DNA from: Oceanisphaera marina
GTDB taxonomy: Bacteria > Pseudomonadota > Gammaproteobacteria > Enterobacterales > Aeromonadaceae
Reading direction: 5' to 3'
Length of the DNA stretch: 64,000 nucleotides
Assembly (NCBI RefSeq): GCF_014643915.1
Contig: NZ_BMKE01000006.1
Coordinates: 73,107-137,106 of the forward strand
Position numbers and translations under genes: made by a program. The notes under the pieces are model-generated. The model saw only the letters and a program-made list of their open reading frames with translations. It was not told the origin of the DNA and ran no database searches. Below, piece after piece: positions 30,806-41,068 of this stretch (position 1 is the first letter of the stretch; every line of letters starts with the position of its first letter).

Positions 30806-32326
30806 ATGTGTGGGATTGTCGGAATTCAAGGTACGACTCCAGTAAATCAGGCGCTATATGACGGCTTAACGGTACTGCAACACAGAGGCCAGGATGCGGC
30901 CGGTATCGTTACCATCGCTGGCGAGACATTGCGTCAGCGCAAGGCCAATGGTCTGGTGCGAGATGTGTTTGAAGAGCGTCACATGAAGCGTTTGATTGGT
31001 AACGTAGGCATTGGCCATGTGCGTTATCCTACCGCCGGCAGTAGCAGTGTGGCGCAGGCACAACCTTTTTATGTGAATTCCCCTTTCGGTATTGCCTTGG
31101 CACACAATGGCAATCTGACCAATGCGCGCGAGCTGAAAGAAGAGCAGTTTCGTGTTGCCCGCCGTCATATCAATACCAGCTCAGATTCTGAAATTTTGCT
31201 GAACGTGCTGGCTCACGAGCTGGATCAACAAACACAAACGCTGCACCTCGAACCCAGCCATGTGTTTGCTGCCATCAGCAAGGTCCATGAACAAGTAAGA
31301 GGGGCTTACGCCGCTGTGGCCGTGATTATTGGTCATGGCATGCTGGCGTTTCGTGACCCTAACGGTATTCGTCCACTGGTACTGGGCAAGCGTGACGACG
31401 AGCAGGGCGGTACCGAGTACATGGTGGCGTCGGAAAGTGTCGCGCTCAACGCCGTGGGCTTCAGCTTGATTAGAGACGTTGCGCCCGGTGAGGCTGTGTA
31501 TATTACCCAGCAGGGTGAACTGTTTACCCAGCAGTGTGCCGCCGAACCCCAGCACCACTCCTGTATTTTTGAATATGTATATTTTGCCCGCCCGGATTCC
31601 TTTATCGACAAGGTATCGGTTTATGGTGCTCGCGCCAGAATGGGCCAGAAGCTGGGCGCTAAAATAGCACGGGAATGGGAAGACCTTGATATAGACGTTG
31701 TCATCCCCATCCCGGAAACCTCGTGTGATATTGCTCTGGAAATTGCACACGATCTGGACTTGCCTTACCGGCAGGGGTTTGTGAAAAACCGCTATATCGG
31801 TCGTACTTTTATCATGCCCGGCCAGCAGCAGCGTCGGCAGTCGGTGCGCCGCAAGCTGAATGCCATCCCGTCCGAGTTTGCCGGTAAAAATGTGCTGCTG
31901 GTGGATGACTCCATCGTACGCGGCACCACTTCCGAGCAGATTATTCAGATGGCTCGGGAAGCGGGCGCCAAAAAAGTATACTTTGCCTCGGCCGCACCTG
32001 AAATTCGTTTCCCGAATGTGTATGGCATCGACATGCCATCGGTTAACGAGCTAATAGCCTATGGCCGGGAAGTGGATGAAATCTGTCAGCTGATTGGTGC
32101 CGACGGTCTTATCTTTCAGGAACTTGAAGATCTGGAAGATGCGGTGCGTCATTTCAACCCTGAACTGCGCCGTTTTGAAACCTCGGTATTTACCGGTGAA
32201 TATGTCACGCAAGACGTAAACCAGGCGTACCTGGACGAGTTGAATGCCCTGCGTAACGACAGCACCAAGCAATCCGACTGCAGTGACAACAGTCATCTGG
32301 CGATTTATAACGAAGGTCAGTCTTAA
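30806..32326 (+). CDS. purF: amidophosphoribosyltransferase
   Basis: A 506-residue enzyme for the first committed step of purine synthesis (PRPP plus glutamine to phosphoribosylamine). It begins MCGIVGI, so removal of Met exposes the catalytic N-terminal cysteine. Class II glutaminase motifs ([26 protein letters not shown]) are followed by the PRPP-binding loop [14 protein letters not shown]. Length matches E. coli PurF (505). It is co-transcribed with cvpA. Confidence 0.97.
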   Translation: MCGIVGIQGTTPVNQALYDGLTVLQHRGQDAAGIVTIAGETLRQRKANGLVRDVFEERHMKRLIGNVGIGHVRYPTAGSSSVAQAQPFYVNSPFGIALAHNGNLTNARELKEEQFRVARRHINTSSDSEILLNVLAHELDQQTQTLHLEPSHVFAAISKVHEQVRGAYAAVAVIIGHGMLAFRDPNGIRPLVLGKRDDEQGGTEYMVASESVALNAVGFSLIRDVAPGEAVYITQQGELFTQQCAAEPQHHSCIFEYVYFARPDSFIDKVSVYGARARMGQKLGAKIAREWEDLDIDVVIPIPETSCDIALEIAHDLDLPYRQGFVKNRYIGRTFIMPGQQQRRQSVRRKLNAIPSEFAGKNVLLVDDSIVRGTTSEQIIQMAREAGAKKVYFASAAPEIRFPNVYGIDMPSVNELIAYGREVDEICQLIGADGLIFQELEDLEDAVRHFNPELRRFETSVFTGEYVTQDVNQAYLDELNALRNDSTKQSDCSDNSHLAIYNEGQS

Positions 32327-32343
32327 CGCTTGAACTTGTAAAT

Positions 32344-32370
32344 AAAAAGGGGCCTGAAGGCCCCTTTTTA
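32344..32370. terminator. bidirectional terminator between purF and Yip1 gene
   Basis: AAAAAGGGGCC / GGCCCCTTTTT perfect stem with TGAA loop, between convergent genes. Confidence 0.93.
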
Positions 32371-32386
32371 GTGTCTGACAAAGGAT

Positions 32387-32992
32387 CTAGTGAGTATAGA
32401 CGGGGCCAAATCCTACGCTCCATACGATGACAGACCCAACCATAATGCACACCAGCAATACCAGGCCGACCGTGACCACCGAGCTGGAATAGATAAAACC
32501 TCGCTCTTCGGGAATGTGCATGATGATGGGAATGCCCGAATACAGCAGGTATACCGAGTAGGCGACACCTGCCAACCCCACTGCCATCAGAAAGATAGGC
32601 TCGGGATAGAACATGGCAAAGCCGGTCATGAACAAGGGCGTTGCGGTATAGGATGCCAGCTCTATGGTGTGGCTGAAGCTGGGATTCGCGCCAAAGGTTT
32701 TTGCCATCCAGAACATCATGTAGGCGAGGGCAAATACCCCGATAATCAGCGTAAAGTACATGCCGACCGCCATGGCCAGCGCACTTTCGTGCGTCAACAT
32801 GGTGTTAGTGGTGTTGCTGTAACCCAGGTTCCAACCGATGAGAGTGGTTGAAAAATAGGCGCATACGGGCGGGATAAGCGCGATAAGCGCCAAGTGTACC
32901 AGACTGTAGCTAAAACTTTCGTGGTTACTGTCTATGGTATGCCATTCGGTTTTGGGATGCGCATACAAGCCCCAAATGTGATTTAAAATCAT
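32387..32992 (-). CDS. Yip1-family membrane protein (YohC-like)
   Basis: A 201-residue inner-membrane protein with five hydrophobic segments. The cytoplasmic N-terminus ILNHIWGLYAHPKTEWHTI is typical of bacterial Yip1/DUF1282 proteins such as E. coli YohC. The bacterial function is unknown; eukaryotic Yip1 acts in membrane trafficking. I chose the ATG at 32992, behind AGGGGAT, over a longer frame to 33046. It is divergent from the EAL protein. Confidence 0.8.
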   Translation of the reverse strand: MILNHIWGLYAHPKTEWHTIDSNHESFSYSLVHLALIALIPPVCAYFSTTLIGWNLGYSNTTNTMLTHESALAMAVGMYFTLIIGVFALAYMMFWMAKTFGANPSFSHTIELASYTATPLFMTGFAMFYPEPIFLMAVGLAGVAYSVYLLYSGIPIIMHIPEERGFIYSSSVVTVGLVLLVCIMVGSVIVWSVGFGPVYTH

Positions 32993-33389
32993 GGATTTAT
33001 CCCCTTGATTATGACTGCCGCGTTGCGATTTCCCTTGGAGTAACACCCGATAGTGTTTGTTAACTCCGTTTGGTGTAGCTAACTAATAAACCGAGTCCCG
33101 TGTCTGTCGAATTAAACTAAGTATAAACCACATTTCCAGCTCTGCCCGATTACCTTTACCAAGCCATGAAAATGATCTAAACAGGATTAAAAAGCGAAGG
33201 TGTCTGGTCGTTATCATAAGTAAAGACTAGAGAATTAACCTTAATGCTCATCTGGATATATCAAAGGGCAGGGTGATACACTGCAATGCAATGAGTACCT
33301 GCTTGTCGGGGTAGTAGACCTCAATCATTTAGCATGCAGCGGATTCATTTCTACCTATTGGCCATAAAACAGAGCTACTGTCATTTTCT
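32993..33389. other. 397-base divergent intergenic region
   Basis: AT-rich space between the Yip1 gene and the EAL protein. It must hold both promoters, but I cannot name a convincing -35/-10 pair, and I see no RNA gene, repeat or ORF. Confidence 0.4.
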
Positions 33390-36032
33390 ATGCTGATATC
33401 CATTATTGAACAGGCCATTCTTATCCTGGCTTCCGGTTGGCTGTTGACCATGAACGTAAGAAGCATGCAGCGCTTTCCTCGATTACTGCCGTTAACGACC
33501 GGTCTTTGGTTTGGCATTATTGCTATTGCCTGCATGTCGATGCCGTTCACCATTGGGCCAGGCGTATTGCTGGATGTAAGCGATGCGGTTATTTTTGTGG
33601 GGGGACTGCTGGGCGGTCTTCTTTCCGGCGGGGTCGCCTTTATTCTGGCTGCGGGATTTCGGTTGTGGGTTAATGAATCCGGTGCTTTTGTCAGTATCAT
33701 CAGCATGGCGCTGGCATTGCTGATTGGTCTGGCTGGCCGTTATGGTTACCGCAATGGCTGGTTCAGGCTGGATATCAAAACACTCCTGCCTCTTACCCTG
33801 CTGTTGCATGGGGTGGGCATTGCCATACTCTACGTTACTATTGAACCGCAACTGAAACCGCATTTGTTGTCCATGATAGTCCCTTTTTTAGTGGTGGCGG
33901 TTCCGCTGACGCTGATGCTTATCTTTATTCTTACCGATGCCGAACACCGCCAGCAGCAACAGCTGGCGTTACGCAACAGTCAGGCTCACCTGCTCGCCAT
34001 TACCAGTGCCCTGCCCGACATAATGAGCGTTATTGATGACCAGGGTAATTACCTGGATATCATGGCAGAAAACGCGGATTACCCCATTGATGGCGACGCC
34101 AGGCGCGTGGGCAAAAACGTGCGCGATATTTATCCTCCCGAGCAAGCAAAGCAACTCATGGCGTATATAGCACGCACCCTGGCAGAACAAAGAGTGACCA
34201 CCCTGGTACTAGAACTGAATACAGACAGGGGGCCTCGCAGCTTTGAAAGTGTTGCCCAGGTACTGGATAGCGAAATAAACGGCCGACCGGCGGTGGTGAT
34301 ACTCAGTAGAGATATTAGTGAGCGTATTAAAGACGAAACGAATTTGCGCATCGCAGCCGTCGCCTTTGAAAGTTTTCAAGGGTTACTGGTGACGGATAAA
34401 GACAATCGTATCTTGCGTGTTAATCGTGCCTTTACCGAGGTAACCGGATATAGCCAGGAAGAAGTATTGGGGAAAACGCCAGCCATCTTCAGCTCGGGCC
34501 GACACGACAAGGCTTTTTATAAAGATATGTGGCACGACATTAACAGCTATGGCCACTGGCAAGGCGAGATTTATGACAAGCGTAAATCGGGGCAAATTTA
34601 TCCTCAATGGCTGTCCATCAGCGAAGTAAAGGATAACGAGGATAAGGTAAGTCATTATATTGCCGGTATTACGGATATCAGTGCCCAGAAGGAGGACGCT
34701 AAAAAAATCCATCATCTGGCTTTTTACGACAACTTGACCGGGTTACCCAATCGCCGTTTGCTGCTTAACCGGATCAGGCAGATCCAACGAGGCAGTGCCA
34801 AGAAGGAGACGTTGGGTGCCGTTATCTTTATCGACCTGGACCACTTTAAAAACGTCAACGACTTATGGGGGCATGCGGTAGGCGATAAGCTGTTATTGCA
34901 CGTGGCGACTCAATTACATAACAGCCTGAATAAAGAAGACAGCCTTGCCCGATTGGGAAGCGATCAGTTTGTGATAGTGCTGGGGGCGAGAGCCGAAAAT
35001 GAAGCACAACTCATGACGCAACTGGATCATTACAGTCACGAATTGCTGAATCTGCTCGATCAGCCTTATACCCATGGTGAGCAAAGTCTGCGCAGCAGTG
35101 CTTGCTTGGGCATGGTGGTGTTAGAGGCGCATAGCCAGCCACCAGAAGAATTGCTGCGTCAGGCTGAATTGGCCATGTATGCAGCCAAAGCCAGCGGCAA
35201 ACGTGAGCGACGTTTCTTTGAACCGCAAATGCAAGACGCCATATCCCAGCGCCTATTATTGGAAGAAGATATTAATCGCGGCCTGGGAGCACACGAGTTT
35301 GGTGTGTATTTTCAGCCGCAATTTAATCATGATGGCGATATGATCGGTGCCGAAGCTCTGGTGCGCTGGCATCATCCCACTCGAGGCCTGCTGGCACCAG
35401 GCGCTTTTATAGAGGTAGCCGAAGCCGCAGGCATCATGAGTAAAATCGATAAAGTGGTGCTGTTACGCTCTTGCGAACAAATGACCCGCTGGGCTCATAA
35501 TCCGGCGTTTAAAGACATCACGGTGTCGGTAAATATCAGCTCGGCCCAATTGTATCAGCACGGCTTTGTGGAAGAGGTGCTCAAGACGGTACACAGCACG
35601 GGTGCAAACCCCTCGCTGCTCAAGCTGGAATTAACGGAATCTATACTGGTAACCGATATGCATCAGGCGATTGAACGCATGCGGCAGCTGAAACAATCCG
35701 GCATCCGTTTTGCCATTGATGATTTTGGTACCGGTTACTCATCACTGCATTACTTACAGCAACTCCCGCTTGACCAACTTAAAATAGATCAATCATTTGT
35801 TCGGCGGTTGCCTGAAGACGCCAACAGTCTGGCCATTATTCGCGCGGTGATCGCCATGGCCATCAGTCTGGAGCTGGAAGTCATTGCCGAAGGCGTGGAA
35901 ACCGAGGCCCAGCGCGATATGTTGTTGGAAAATGGCTGTCGTTTGTTTCAGGGCTATTTATACGCCAAGCCACAACCGGCCGAGCAGATGAACCGCCTGT
36001 ACTGTACCACTCATGCTCGGGCGCTGGGCTGA
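33390..36032 (+). CDS. membrane PAS-GGDEF-EAL protein, probable c-di-GMP phosphodiesterase
   Basis: An 880-residue signalling protein. Residues 1-182 form six hydrophobic segments resembling the 5TMR-LYT sensor (VSDAVIFVGGLLGGLLSGGVAFILAAGFRLWV). Two PAS domains follow, about 200-312 and 322-433. The GGDEF domain (440-605) is degenerate: LGSDQF at 522-527 replaces RGGDEF. The EAL domain (620-870) keeps EALVR (655-659), NISSAQL, ELTES, DDFGTGYS (777-784), EGVE (834-837) and QGYLYAKP, so phosphodiesterase activity is likely with GGDEF as a regulatory module. No clear ribosome site precedes the ATG. It is convergent with a diguanylate cyclase. Confidence 0.88.
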   Translation: MLISIIEQAILILASGWLLTMNVRSMQRFPRLLPLTTGLWFGIIAIACMSMPFTIGPGVLLDVSDAVIFVGGLLGGLLSGGVAFILAAGFRLWVNESGAFVSIISMALALLIGLAGRYGYRNGWFRLDIKTLLPLTLLLHGVGIAILYVTIEPQLKPHLLSMIVPFLVVAVPLTLMLIFILTDAEHRQQQQLALRNSQAHLLAITSALPDIMSVIDDQGNYLDIMAENADYPIDGDARRVGKNVRDIYPPEQAKQLMAYIARTLAEQRVTTLVLELNTDRGPRSFESVAQVLDSEINGRPAVVILSRDISERIKDETNLRIAAVAFESFQGLLVTDKDNRILRVNRAFTEVTGYSQEEVLGKTPAIFSSGRHDKAFYKDMWHDINSYGHWQGEIYDKRKSGQIYPQWLSISEVKDNEDKVSHYIAGITDISAQKEDAKKIHHLAFYDNLTGLPNRRLLLNRIRQIQRGSAKKETLGAVIFIDLDHFKNVNDLWGHAVGDKLLLHVATQLHNSLNKEDSLARLGSDQFVIVLGARAENEAQLMTQLDHYSHELLNLLDQPYTHGEQSLRSSACLGMVVLEAHSQPPEELLRQAELAMYAAKASGKRERRFFEPQMQDAISQRLLLEEDINRGLGAHEFGVYFQPQFNHDGDMIGAEALVRWHHPTRGLLAPGAFIEVAEAAGIMSKIDKVVLLRSCEQMTRWAHNPAFKDITVSVNISSAQLYQHGFVEEVLKTVHSTGANPSLLKLELTESILVTDMHQAIERMRQLKQSGIRFAIDDFGTGYSSLHYLQQLPLDQLKIDQSFVRRLPEDANSLAIIRAVIAMAISLELEVIAEGVETEAQRDMLLENGCRLFQGYLYAKPQPAEQMNRLYCTTHARALG

Positions 36033-36140
36033 ACAGAGACCAACGGCTTCGGCATATACGCGAGCGCATACCACGGCGGTAGAACTGCGCGCGTGGGTGT
36101 ATCTGTCTACTGCCTACAACCCTCAGAATGGCTTAAAGCG

Positions 36141-37709
36141 TCATTTTTTCGTGGTGATAGTGCGGTTTCGTCCTTGTTGCTTAGCCAGATACAAGGCCTT
36201 GTCCGCTTGCTTGAGTACCGAGTTGATAGCTTCAGGTTCACCACTCCAGTGAGAAAGCCCCAGAGAAATGGTGATAAAACCTGCCGTGGGCATTTCAAAT
36301 CCCTCAACCTGCAATCGCAGTCGCTCTGCTACTTTAAAAGCGGTACTCTGTTTGGTGTTGGGCAGGAAAATCATAAACTCCTCTCCACCGCTGCGACATA
36401 ACGCATCTTCTTGGCGGGCATTGTTTCGCATCAGCTGGGCCAGTGCCTGAATAACCTTGTCTCCCACATCATGACCAAAGCTGTCATTGACCCGTTTGAA
36501 ATGATCGATATCCAGGGTGATCACGGCAAAAGAGCACTGTTCTTTCTGATATTGATCCAGTACCTGCTGCATACCTCTGCGGTTGAGCAGACTCGTCATG
36601 GGATCGGTGTGACTATCGTTATGCAACTGACTGATTTTGTCATTGAGCAAGCTCATGGCTTTGATGATGGCTCGCTTGAGCTGGGCGGCTTCAAAATACC
36701 AGGAAGGAATATTGGAAATGTTCTCCTGCACCTCTTTTTTATCGATTAACGTGGTATCACGTGCCAACTGCCACAACGGCCTGGAGATAAATACAGCCGA
36801 CACCCAGATACCCGCCAGCGTGAAAAACGCCACCGGCAGGCTTTTTATGAAGACACTGATAATGTGACCGTCGAGACCTGCCAGAGTGGCTTCTTTTGGT
36901 CGCTGCGCAATCACTCCCCAGCCCGCACGCTGAATGGGAGCAAAGCCTGCCAGCATTTCAATACCTTCAGAATTGAACAAGGTACGAGTATTTTCCCTGC
37001 CTGCGACGACTTCATCGATGGCAATATTGTTGAGAATTTTTTGGCCGACACGCTGCTCTTTCGGGTGATAAATGAGCGTCTTGTGACGATCGACCACATA
37101 AAGATAAGAGCCGTCATTGTAATAATGCTTACCGAGAATCGCGGCTAAAATATTATCTTGCTCTAAATAGATAGTGCCGGCGATATAACCCAGATAATCA
37201 CCACTGGCGGAAAAAACAGGGTGTGACAGGCTAATCAGATAATTACCCGCAGGCGAGATAAAGGGATCCGTAATGAGTGGTTTTTTGGCTTTAAGGGATT
37301 GTTGGGCGTTGGGCGAGTCAATTGTGATCCCTTTAATCGCCAAGGTTTGCGGCGAGGTCGCTATGATCATCCCTTCTGCGTTGACGACAACCACAGAGTT
37401 AAAGGTGTCGGATTGTTGATGCAGCCGACGGGCCTCGTTCATCAGCATCTTGCTGTCACTCATGTGCGAGCTTAGCAAACTGGCACTGTAGGCGAGGTGG
37501 TCCTGGGTCATGTTGAGAAAAACGTCTGTCATCTCGGCCAGTTTGGCTGCATAAACCCGGTTCGCTTCCAGGGTATTATCAATCAACAGTGTTCGCTGCA
37601 CCTTGTAGGTGGCATAAAAGCTGTTGCCCAAGGTGACTACAACACTGAAGATCGCCAGCGAAAGAATCAGAGTACGAAGATTGATTTTTAGAAATGAGCG
37701 AAAAAACAT
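36141..37709 (-). CDS. dCache-GGDEF diguanylate cyclase
   Basis: A 522-residue inner-membrane enzyme making c-di-GMP. Two helices (11-31 and 289-309) flank a periplasmic double-Cache sensor (about 35-285). The cytoplasmic GGDEF domain has the intact active site GGEEF at 441-445 and the inhibitory I-site RQED at 432-435, five residues upstream, as required for product feedback. LDIDHFKRVNDSFGH binds GTP/metal. The ligand of the Cache domain cannot be told. It converges on the EAL phosphodiesterase with 108 bases between, making an opposed synthesis/breakdown pair. Confidence 0.9.
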   Translation of the reverse strand: MFFRSFLKINLRTLILSLAIFSVVVTLGNSFYATYKVQRTLLIDNTLEANRVYAAKLAEMTDVFLNMTQDHLAYSASLLSSHMSDSKMLMNEARRLHQQSDTFNSVVVVNAEGMIIATSPQTLAIKGITIDSPNAQQSLKAKKPLITDPFISPAGNYLISLSHPVFSASGDYLGYIAGTIYLEQDNILAAILGKHYYNDGSYLYVVDRHKTLIYHPKEQRVGQKILNNIAIDEVVAGRENTRTLFNSEGIEMLAGFAPIQRAGWGVIAQRPKEATLAGLDGHIISVFIKSLPVAFFTLAGIWVSAVFISRPLWQLARDTTLIDKKEVQENISNIPSWYFEAAQLKRAIIKAMSLLNDKISQLHNDSHTDPMTSLLNRRGMQQVLDQYQKEQCSFAVITLDIDHFKRVNDSFGHDVGDKVIQALAQLMRNNARQEDALCRSGGEEFMIFLPNTKQSTAFKVAERLRLQVEGFEMPTAGFITISLGLSHWSGEPEAINSVLKQADKALYLAKQQGRNRTITTKK

Positions 37710-37776
37710 TGATGCATGAAAACCTATGAAAAGCCGTAGGGTAGGCTGTGGTGGTTATGGCGGTAATACTGCATAT

Positions 37777-37804
37777 AAAAAAGGCCACCCTAAGGTGGCC
37801 TTTT
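37777..37804 (-). terminator. intrinsic terminator of ssrA
   Basis: AAAAGGCCACC / GGTGGCCTTTT stem with four-base loop; the minus-strand T-run follows the tmRNA 3' end by about 10 bases. Confidence 0.92.
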
Positions 37805-37813
37805 CCAATCGAT

Positions 37814-38173
37814 TGGTGGAGCTGGCGGGATTTGAACCCGCGTCCGAAAAACCTACATCGTCGGTACTACATGCTTAGTCAGTCATTGAATTCGCCACCT
37901 GCTGCGGACAGACACGCCACAGAATGACTAGCCTAAATTAGTTTTAACGCTTCCACCGTCAGGCTCGATTTCCACGCGATTCTGTGAATGATGACCTTCC
38001 AATTCCCTAAGTCACAGACAAGCTAGGGCAGAAGGGCTCTATCAGGTTATTAAGCTGCTAGTGCGTAGTTTTCGTCGTTTGCGACTATTTTTTTGCGATT
38101 TTTTAACGAGGCCTATCGCACCTCGGCATGCACCTAGGAGTTCGAGAATCTCGTCGAATCCAGAATCAGCCCC
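37814..38173 (-). ncRNA. ssrA: transfer-messenger RNA (tmRNA)
   Basis: A 360-nt one-piece tmRNA for ribosome rescue. The 5' end GGGGCTGATTCTGGATTCGA and the 3' TGGCGGGATTTGAACCCGCG (seen on the plus strand) form the tRNA-Ala-like domain, ending in an encoded CCA (37816-37814). The resume codon begins a frame reading ANDENYALAA then TAA, the same tag as E. coli (with the charged Ala first). The 5' GGGGCU pairs with AGCUCC near the 3' end. It lies directly downstream of smpB on the same strand. Confidence 0.98.
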
Positions 38174-38183
38174 AAGTTCGTTT

Positions 38184-38212
38184 ATGGTATGGCAATTTTA
38201 GCCAGATCACAA
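38184..38212 (-). promoter_or_regulatory. probable ssrA promoter
   Basis: On the minus strand TTGTGA (38212-38207), a 17-base spacer and TACCAT (38189-38184) lie about 10 bases ahead of the mature tmRNA 5' end. It falls between smpB and ssrA. Confidence 0.5.
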
Positions 38213-38215
38213 GGG

Positions 38216-38701
38216 TTAACGATTTTTATGTTTCATCATACGGTCTTTTTCGCGCTTCCAGTCACGCTCTTTGACGTCTTGGCGCTTATCGTGGCTCTTT
38301 TTCCCTTTTACCAGGCCAATTTCGATTTTAACCCAGGATTTTGACCAATACAGCGCCAGAGGCACGAGCGTATAGCCTTCACGTTCAATTTGACCGGTAA
38401 GACGATCCAGCTCTCGCCGCTTAAGCAGTAGCTTGCGCGAGCGCATGGGGTCGCACACTACATGAGTAGAGGCAACGTTAAGTGGCGTGATGGTTGCGGC
38501 AAACAAGAAAGCCTCACCATTGCGCATGAAAACGTAAGCATCGGCAATGTTGGCTTTGCCCGCCCGCATTGCTTTAACTTCCCATCCTTGCAGTTCAAGC
38601 CCGGCTTCAAATTTTTCTTCTACGAAATATTCGTGCCTTGCCTTCTTATTGAGGGCAATGGTGCTGGAACCGACTTTTTTCTTGGCTTTGTTTTTTGTCA
38701 T
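38216..38701 (-). CDS. smpB: SsrA-binding protein SmpB
   Basis: A 161-residue OB-fold protein that binds tmRNA and delivers it to stalled ribosomes. Family motifs: [40 protein letters not shown], then [14 protein letters not shown], and the basic tail [25 protein letters not shown] that reads the empty mRNA channel. I chose the ATG at 38701 as the family start; the extra 15 upstream residues are not conserved. It is 42 bases upstream of ssrA. Confidence 0.96.
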   Translation of the reverse strand: MTKNKAKKKVGSSTIALNKKARHEYFVEEKFEAGLELQGWEVKAMRAGKANIADAYVFMRNGEAFLFAATITPLNVASTHVVCDPMRSRKLLLKRRELDRLTGQIEREGYTLVPLALYWSKSWVKIEIGLVKGKKSHDKRQDVKERDWKREKDRMMKHKNR

Positions 38702-38875
38702 AGTGCATCCATTATACGGGTCCTTGATTGCCTTGGGAATTACCAAGACGGCAATTGCGTTGTTTTTGTTCGATTTATTGTCAGTGAGACACGATTGTTT
38801 CGAGCCTGCCGTGTCAGCCGTGAGTCCCGCCGAGATTAGTGTTAAAATAAGGGCGTTTTGCTGCCAGGAGAAGTT

Positions 38876-39325
38876 ATGCCGAGTATTACTCGCAGTGCGT
38901 TAGTGATGTTTAGCGCGCGACAAATGTATGAATTGGTTAATGATATCGACTCGTATCCGCAGTTTTTGCCTGGCTGTGTCGACAGTCGCATAGTCTCTGA
39001 GTCCGATAATACGATTACGGCGGCTTTGGATGTGTCTAAAGCCGGCATTCGTAAAACGTTTACCACGCGCAATGAACTGACTCCTCACCACCATATCAGA
39101 GTGGAGTTGGTTGATGGTCCTTTCAAGGCCTTGAATGGTGGTTGGACCTTTACGCCGTTAGATGATGACGCCTGCAAAGTCGAGTTGGATCTGTATTTCG
39201 AATTTACATCTCGTCTGGTCGAGTTGGCGTTTGGCGGTATATTCAAAGAACTGGCCAATGCCATGGTGCATTCCTTCAGTGAGCGGGCAAGAGAGGTTTA
39301 CGGTCGTGAGTCTTATTCAGGTTGA
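38876..39325 (+). CDS. ratA: RatA, START-domain protein of the RatA/Coq10 family
   Basis: A 149-residue SRPBCC/START-fold protein. Motifs [28 protein letters not shown] and [12 protein letters not shown] fit the E. coli RatA/YfjG and mitochondrial Coq10 family. In E. coli it was reported to block 70S association; Coq10 homologues bind ubiquinone, so the true role is debated. AGGAG precedes the ATG at 38876. It overlaps ratB by 20 bases and is divergent from smpB, the usual order. Confidence 0.92.
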   Translation: MPSITRSALVMFSARQMYELVNDIDSYPQFLPGCVDSRIVSESDNTITAALDVSKAGIRKTFTTRNELTPHHHIRVELVDGPFKALNGGWTFTPLDDDACKVELDLYFEFTSRLVELAFGGIFKELANAMVHSFSERAREVYGRESYSG

Positions 39326-39653
39326 AGTGGTATACGCATTGCCCAACAAGCAAACCGTATTGAGTCTCAAAGTGCCCGAGGGCGAGCAGGTGCGGCAGGT
39401 CATTGAGCAGTCCGGTATTTTGCAGCAATATCCCGAAATAGATTTAGACAGCAATATGGTCGGTGTTTTTGGGCGACAGGTGAAGCTGGATCAGGTTTTG
39501 CTGAATGGAGACAGAATTGAAATTTACCGCCCCTTGCTTGCCGATCCAAAAGAAATTCGCCGTCGACGTGCCGAACAGGCAAAAGAAGAAGGGCGTGCAG
39601 ACAAGGTAACGGGAGGGCGCCCCTCTGAAAACCGAACCAAACAAAAAAACTGA
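39306..39653 (+). CDS. ratB: RatB/RnfH family ubiquitin-like protein
   Basis: A 115-residue beta-grasp protein (UPF0125/RnfH). [21 protein letters not shown] is the family start and VGVFGRQVKLDQVLLNGDRIEIYRPLLADPKEIRRRRAEQ the core. It starts at a GTG (39306), nine bases after GAGG, inside the 3' end of ratA, so it is translationally coupled. The basic tail is somewhat longer than in the 96-residue E. coli protein. The precise function is not known. Confidence 0.9.
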   Translation: MSLIQVEVVYALPNKQTVLSLKVPEGEQVRQVIEQSGILQQYPEIDLDSNMVGVFGRQVKLDQVLLNGDRIEIYRPLLADPKEIRRRRAEQAKEEGRADKVTGGRPSENRTKQKN

Positions 39654-39692
39654 TAATGGCGACCAGGCAGCAGCCATGGTCGCCATGTGCTA

Positions 39693-40031
39693 TCAAAGTC
39701 CCTGTGTAAACGCCGCAGGAGCCTGGTAATCACCACTGATAGAAACCAGTGCATCGTTACTGAAATCTAAAACAAGCTGTTTTTGTTCTACGTCACCGCG
39801 GCCGGGCTTGAAATAATAGAGATAAACCCAGCGGTCGTGATTGAAACTGTCCAGATTCATGGGATTACCCAGCAGGAAACGGACCTGCTCCTGGCTCATG
39901 CCCTGGCGAAGTTGCTCTACCTGTTTTGCTTCTATGTAGTTGCCTTGTGGAATGTCCACCTTGTAAACCAGACTGCAAGCGGTTAATGGTAGAGTAAACA
40001 ACAAGGGTAAAATCAAGGTTTTGAGTTGCAT
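39693..40031 (-). CDS. bamE: outer-membrane assembly lipoprotein BamE
   Basis: A 112-residue lipoprotein of the BAM complex that inserts beta-barrel proteins. The signal peptide ends in the lipobox LTAC with the lipidated Cys at 19. The SmpA/OmlA core follows: VDIPQGNYIEAKQVEQLRQGMSQEQVRFLLGNPM and WVYLYYFKPG. I chose the ATG at 40031, directly before the signal peptide. It is convergent with ratB and divergent from udp, whose insertion separates it from the usual neighbour recN. Confidence 0.95.
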   Translation of the reverse strand: MQLKTLILPLLFTLPLTACSLVYKVDIPQGNYIEAKQVEQLRQGMSQEQVRFLLGNPMNLDSFNHDRWVYLYYFKPGRGDVEQKQLVLDFSNDALVSISGDYQAPAAFTQGL

Positions 40032-40258
40032 ATGTGCATTATATCCTGTGTGACTTGCAGCCATCATAGCGGCTGGCGTCGGCCTTGTAAAAGCCGATAC
40101 TCAGCTATTATCTCGGCTCGCATCTGGGTTGTGGAGTTGACTAATATGAATGCAATGGCAATCTGACCCGTTAAGCACGGTGAGGTTCCGTGATGCAGGC
40201 CATCGCGCGTTGGCTATTTAATTCCCCCTTTTTTAATCTTGTTATTTGGGAGTCATCC

Positions 40259-41017
40259 ATGGCTAGACACGTTTTTCATTTAGGAATAACCGACGAGGAT
40301 TTGCAAGGCGCCACACTTGCGATTATTCCGGGAGATCCCGAACGGGTAGTACGTATTGCCAGCCAACTGATTAATGCGCGACGGTTGGCAAGCAAGCGGG
40401 AGTTTACTTCCTGGCTGGGCGAGCTCGACGGAAAACCGGTTGTCGTCTGTTCTACCGGCATTGGGGGCCCTTCTACATCGATTGCTGTCGAAGAGTTGGC
40501 GCAACTCGGGGTCAGGACTTTTTTACGTATTGGTACCACGGGTGCCATTCAGCCAGACATCAATGTTGGTGACATGATAGTGACTCAGGGAGCGGTGCGT
40601 CTGGATGGGGCCAGTGGTCATTTTGCGCCGTTGGCGTTTCCCGCCGTGGCCAATTTTGACTGTAGTTGTGCCTTGGTGGATGCGGCACGAGAGCTGGGCC
40701 TTAGCCCCCGTGTAGGGATTACGGCGTCGTCGGACACCTTTTATCCGGGCCAGGAGCGTTACGACACCTATTCAGCCCACGTGCCTCGCCACTTACAGGG
40801 CAGCATGAAAGAATGGCAGTCGTTGGGCGTACTGAATTACGAAATGGAATCGGCGACCCTGTTTACCATGTGTGCCAGTCTTGGTTTGAAGGCGGGGTGT
40901 GTTGCCGGGGTCATTGTAAACCGTACCCAGCAAGAAATTCCTGATGAAGTAACGATGCAAAATGCCGAACAGCAGGCCATTGATATTGTTATCGGTGCCG
41001 CCCGGCGTCTGGTTTAG
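40259..41017 (+). CDS. udp: uridine phosphorylase
   Basis: A 252-residue hexameric enzyme that splits uridine with phosphate into uracil and ribose-1-phosphate in pyrimidine salvage. Motifs: [11 protein letters not shown] start, [10 protein letters not shown] phosphate loop, [39 protein letters not shown], and [21 protein letters not shown] which binds ribose. Length equals E. coli Udp (253). I chose the ATG at 40259 (GGGAGT upstream). It is a lone gene between bamE and recN, which are adjacent in many relatives. Confidence 0.93.
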   Translation: MARHVFHLGITDEDLQGATLAIIPGDPERVVRIASQLINARRLASKREFTSWLGELDGKPVVVCSTGIGGPSTSIAVEELAQLGVRTFLRIGTTGAIQPDINVGDMIVTQGAVRLDGASGHFAPLAFPAVANFDCSCALVDAARELGLSPRVGITASSDTFYPGQERYDTYSAHVPRHLQGSMKEWQSLGVLNYEMESATLFTMCASLGLKAGCVAGVIVNRTQQEIPDEVTMQNAEQQAIDIVIGAARRLV

Positions 41018-41030
41018 AATCTTTTAAATG

Positions 41031-41060
41031 TAATTGGCCCAGTAGACGCTGGGCCAATTA
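41031..41060. terminator. inverted repeat between convergent udp and recN
   Basis: TAATTGGCCCAG / CTGGGCCAATTA, a perfect 12-bp stem with six-base loop. There is no strong T-run, so it may be a weak bidirectional terminator or an mRNA 3' stabiliser. Confidence 0.6.
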
Positions 41061-41068
41061 TGGACGCG

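Noticed and set aside
32993-37709. Genomic island or prophage carrying the c-di-GMP genes
   Set aside because: No integrase, transposase, att-like repeat or phage gene; ssrA, a common integration site, has an intact single 3' end with no duplication.
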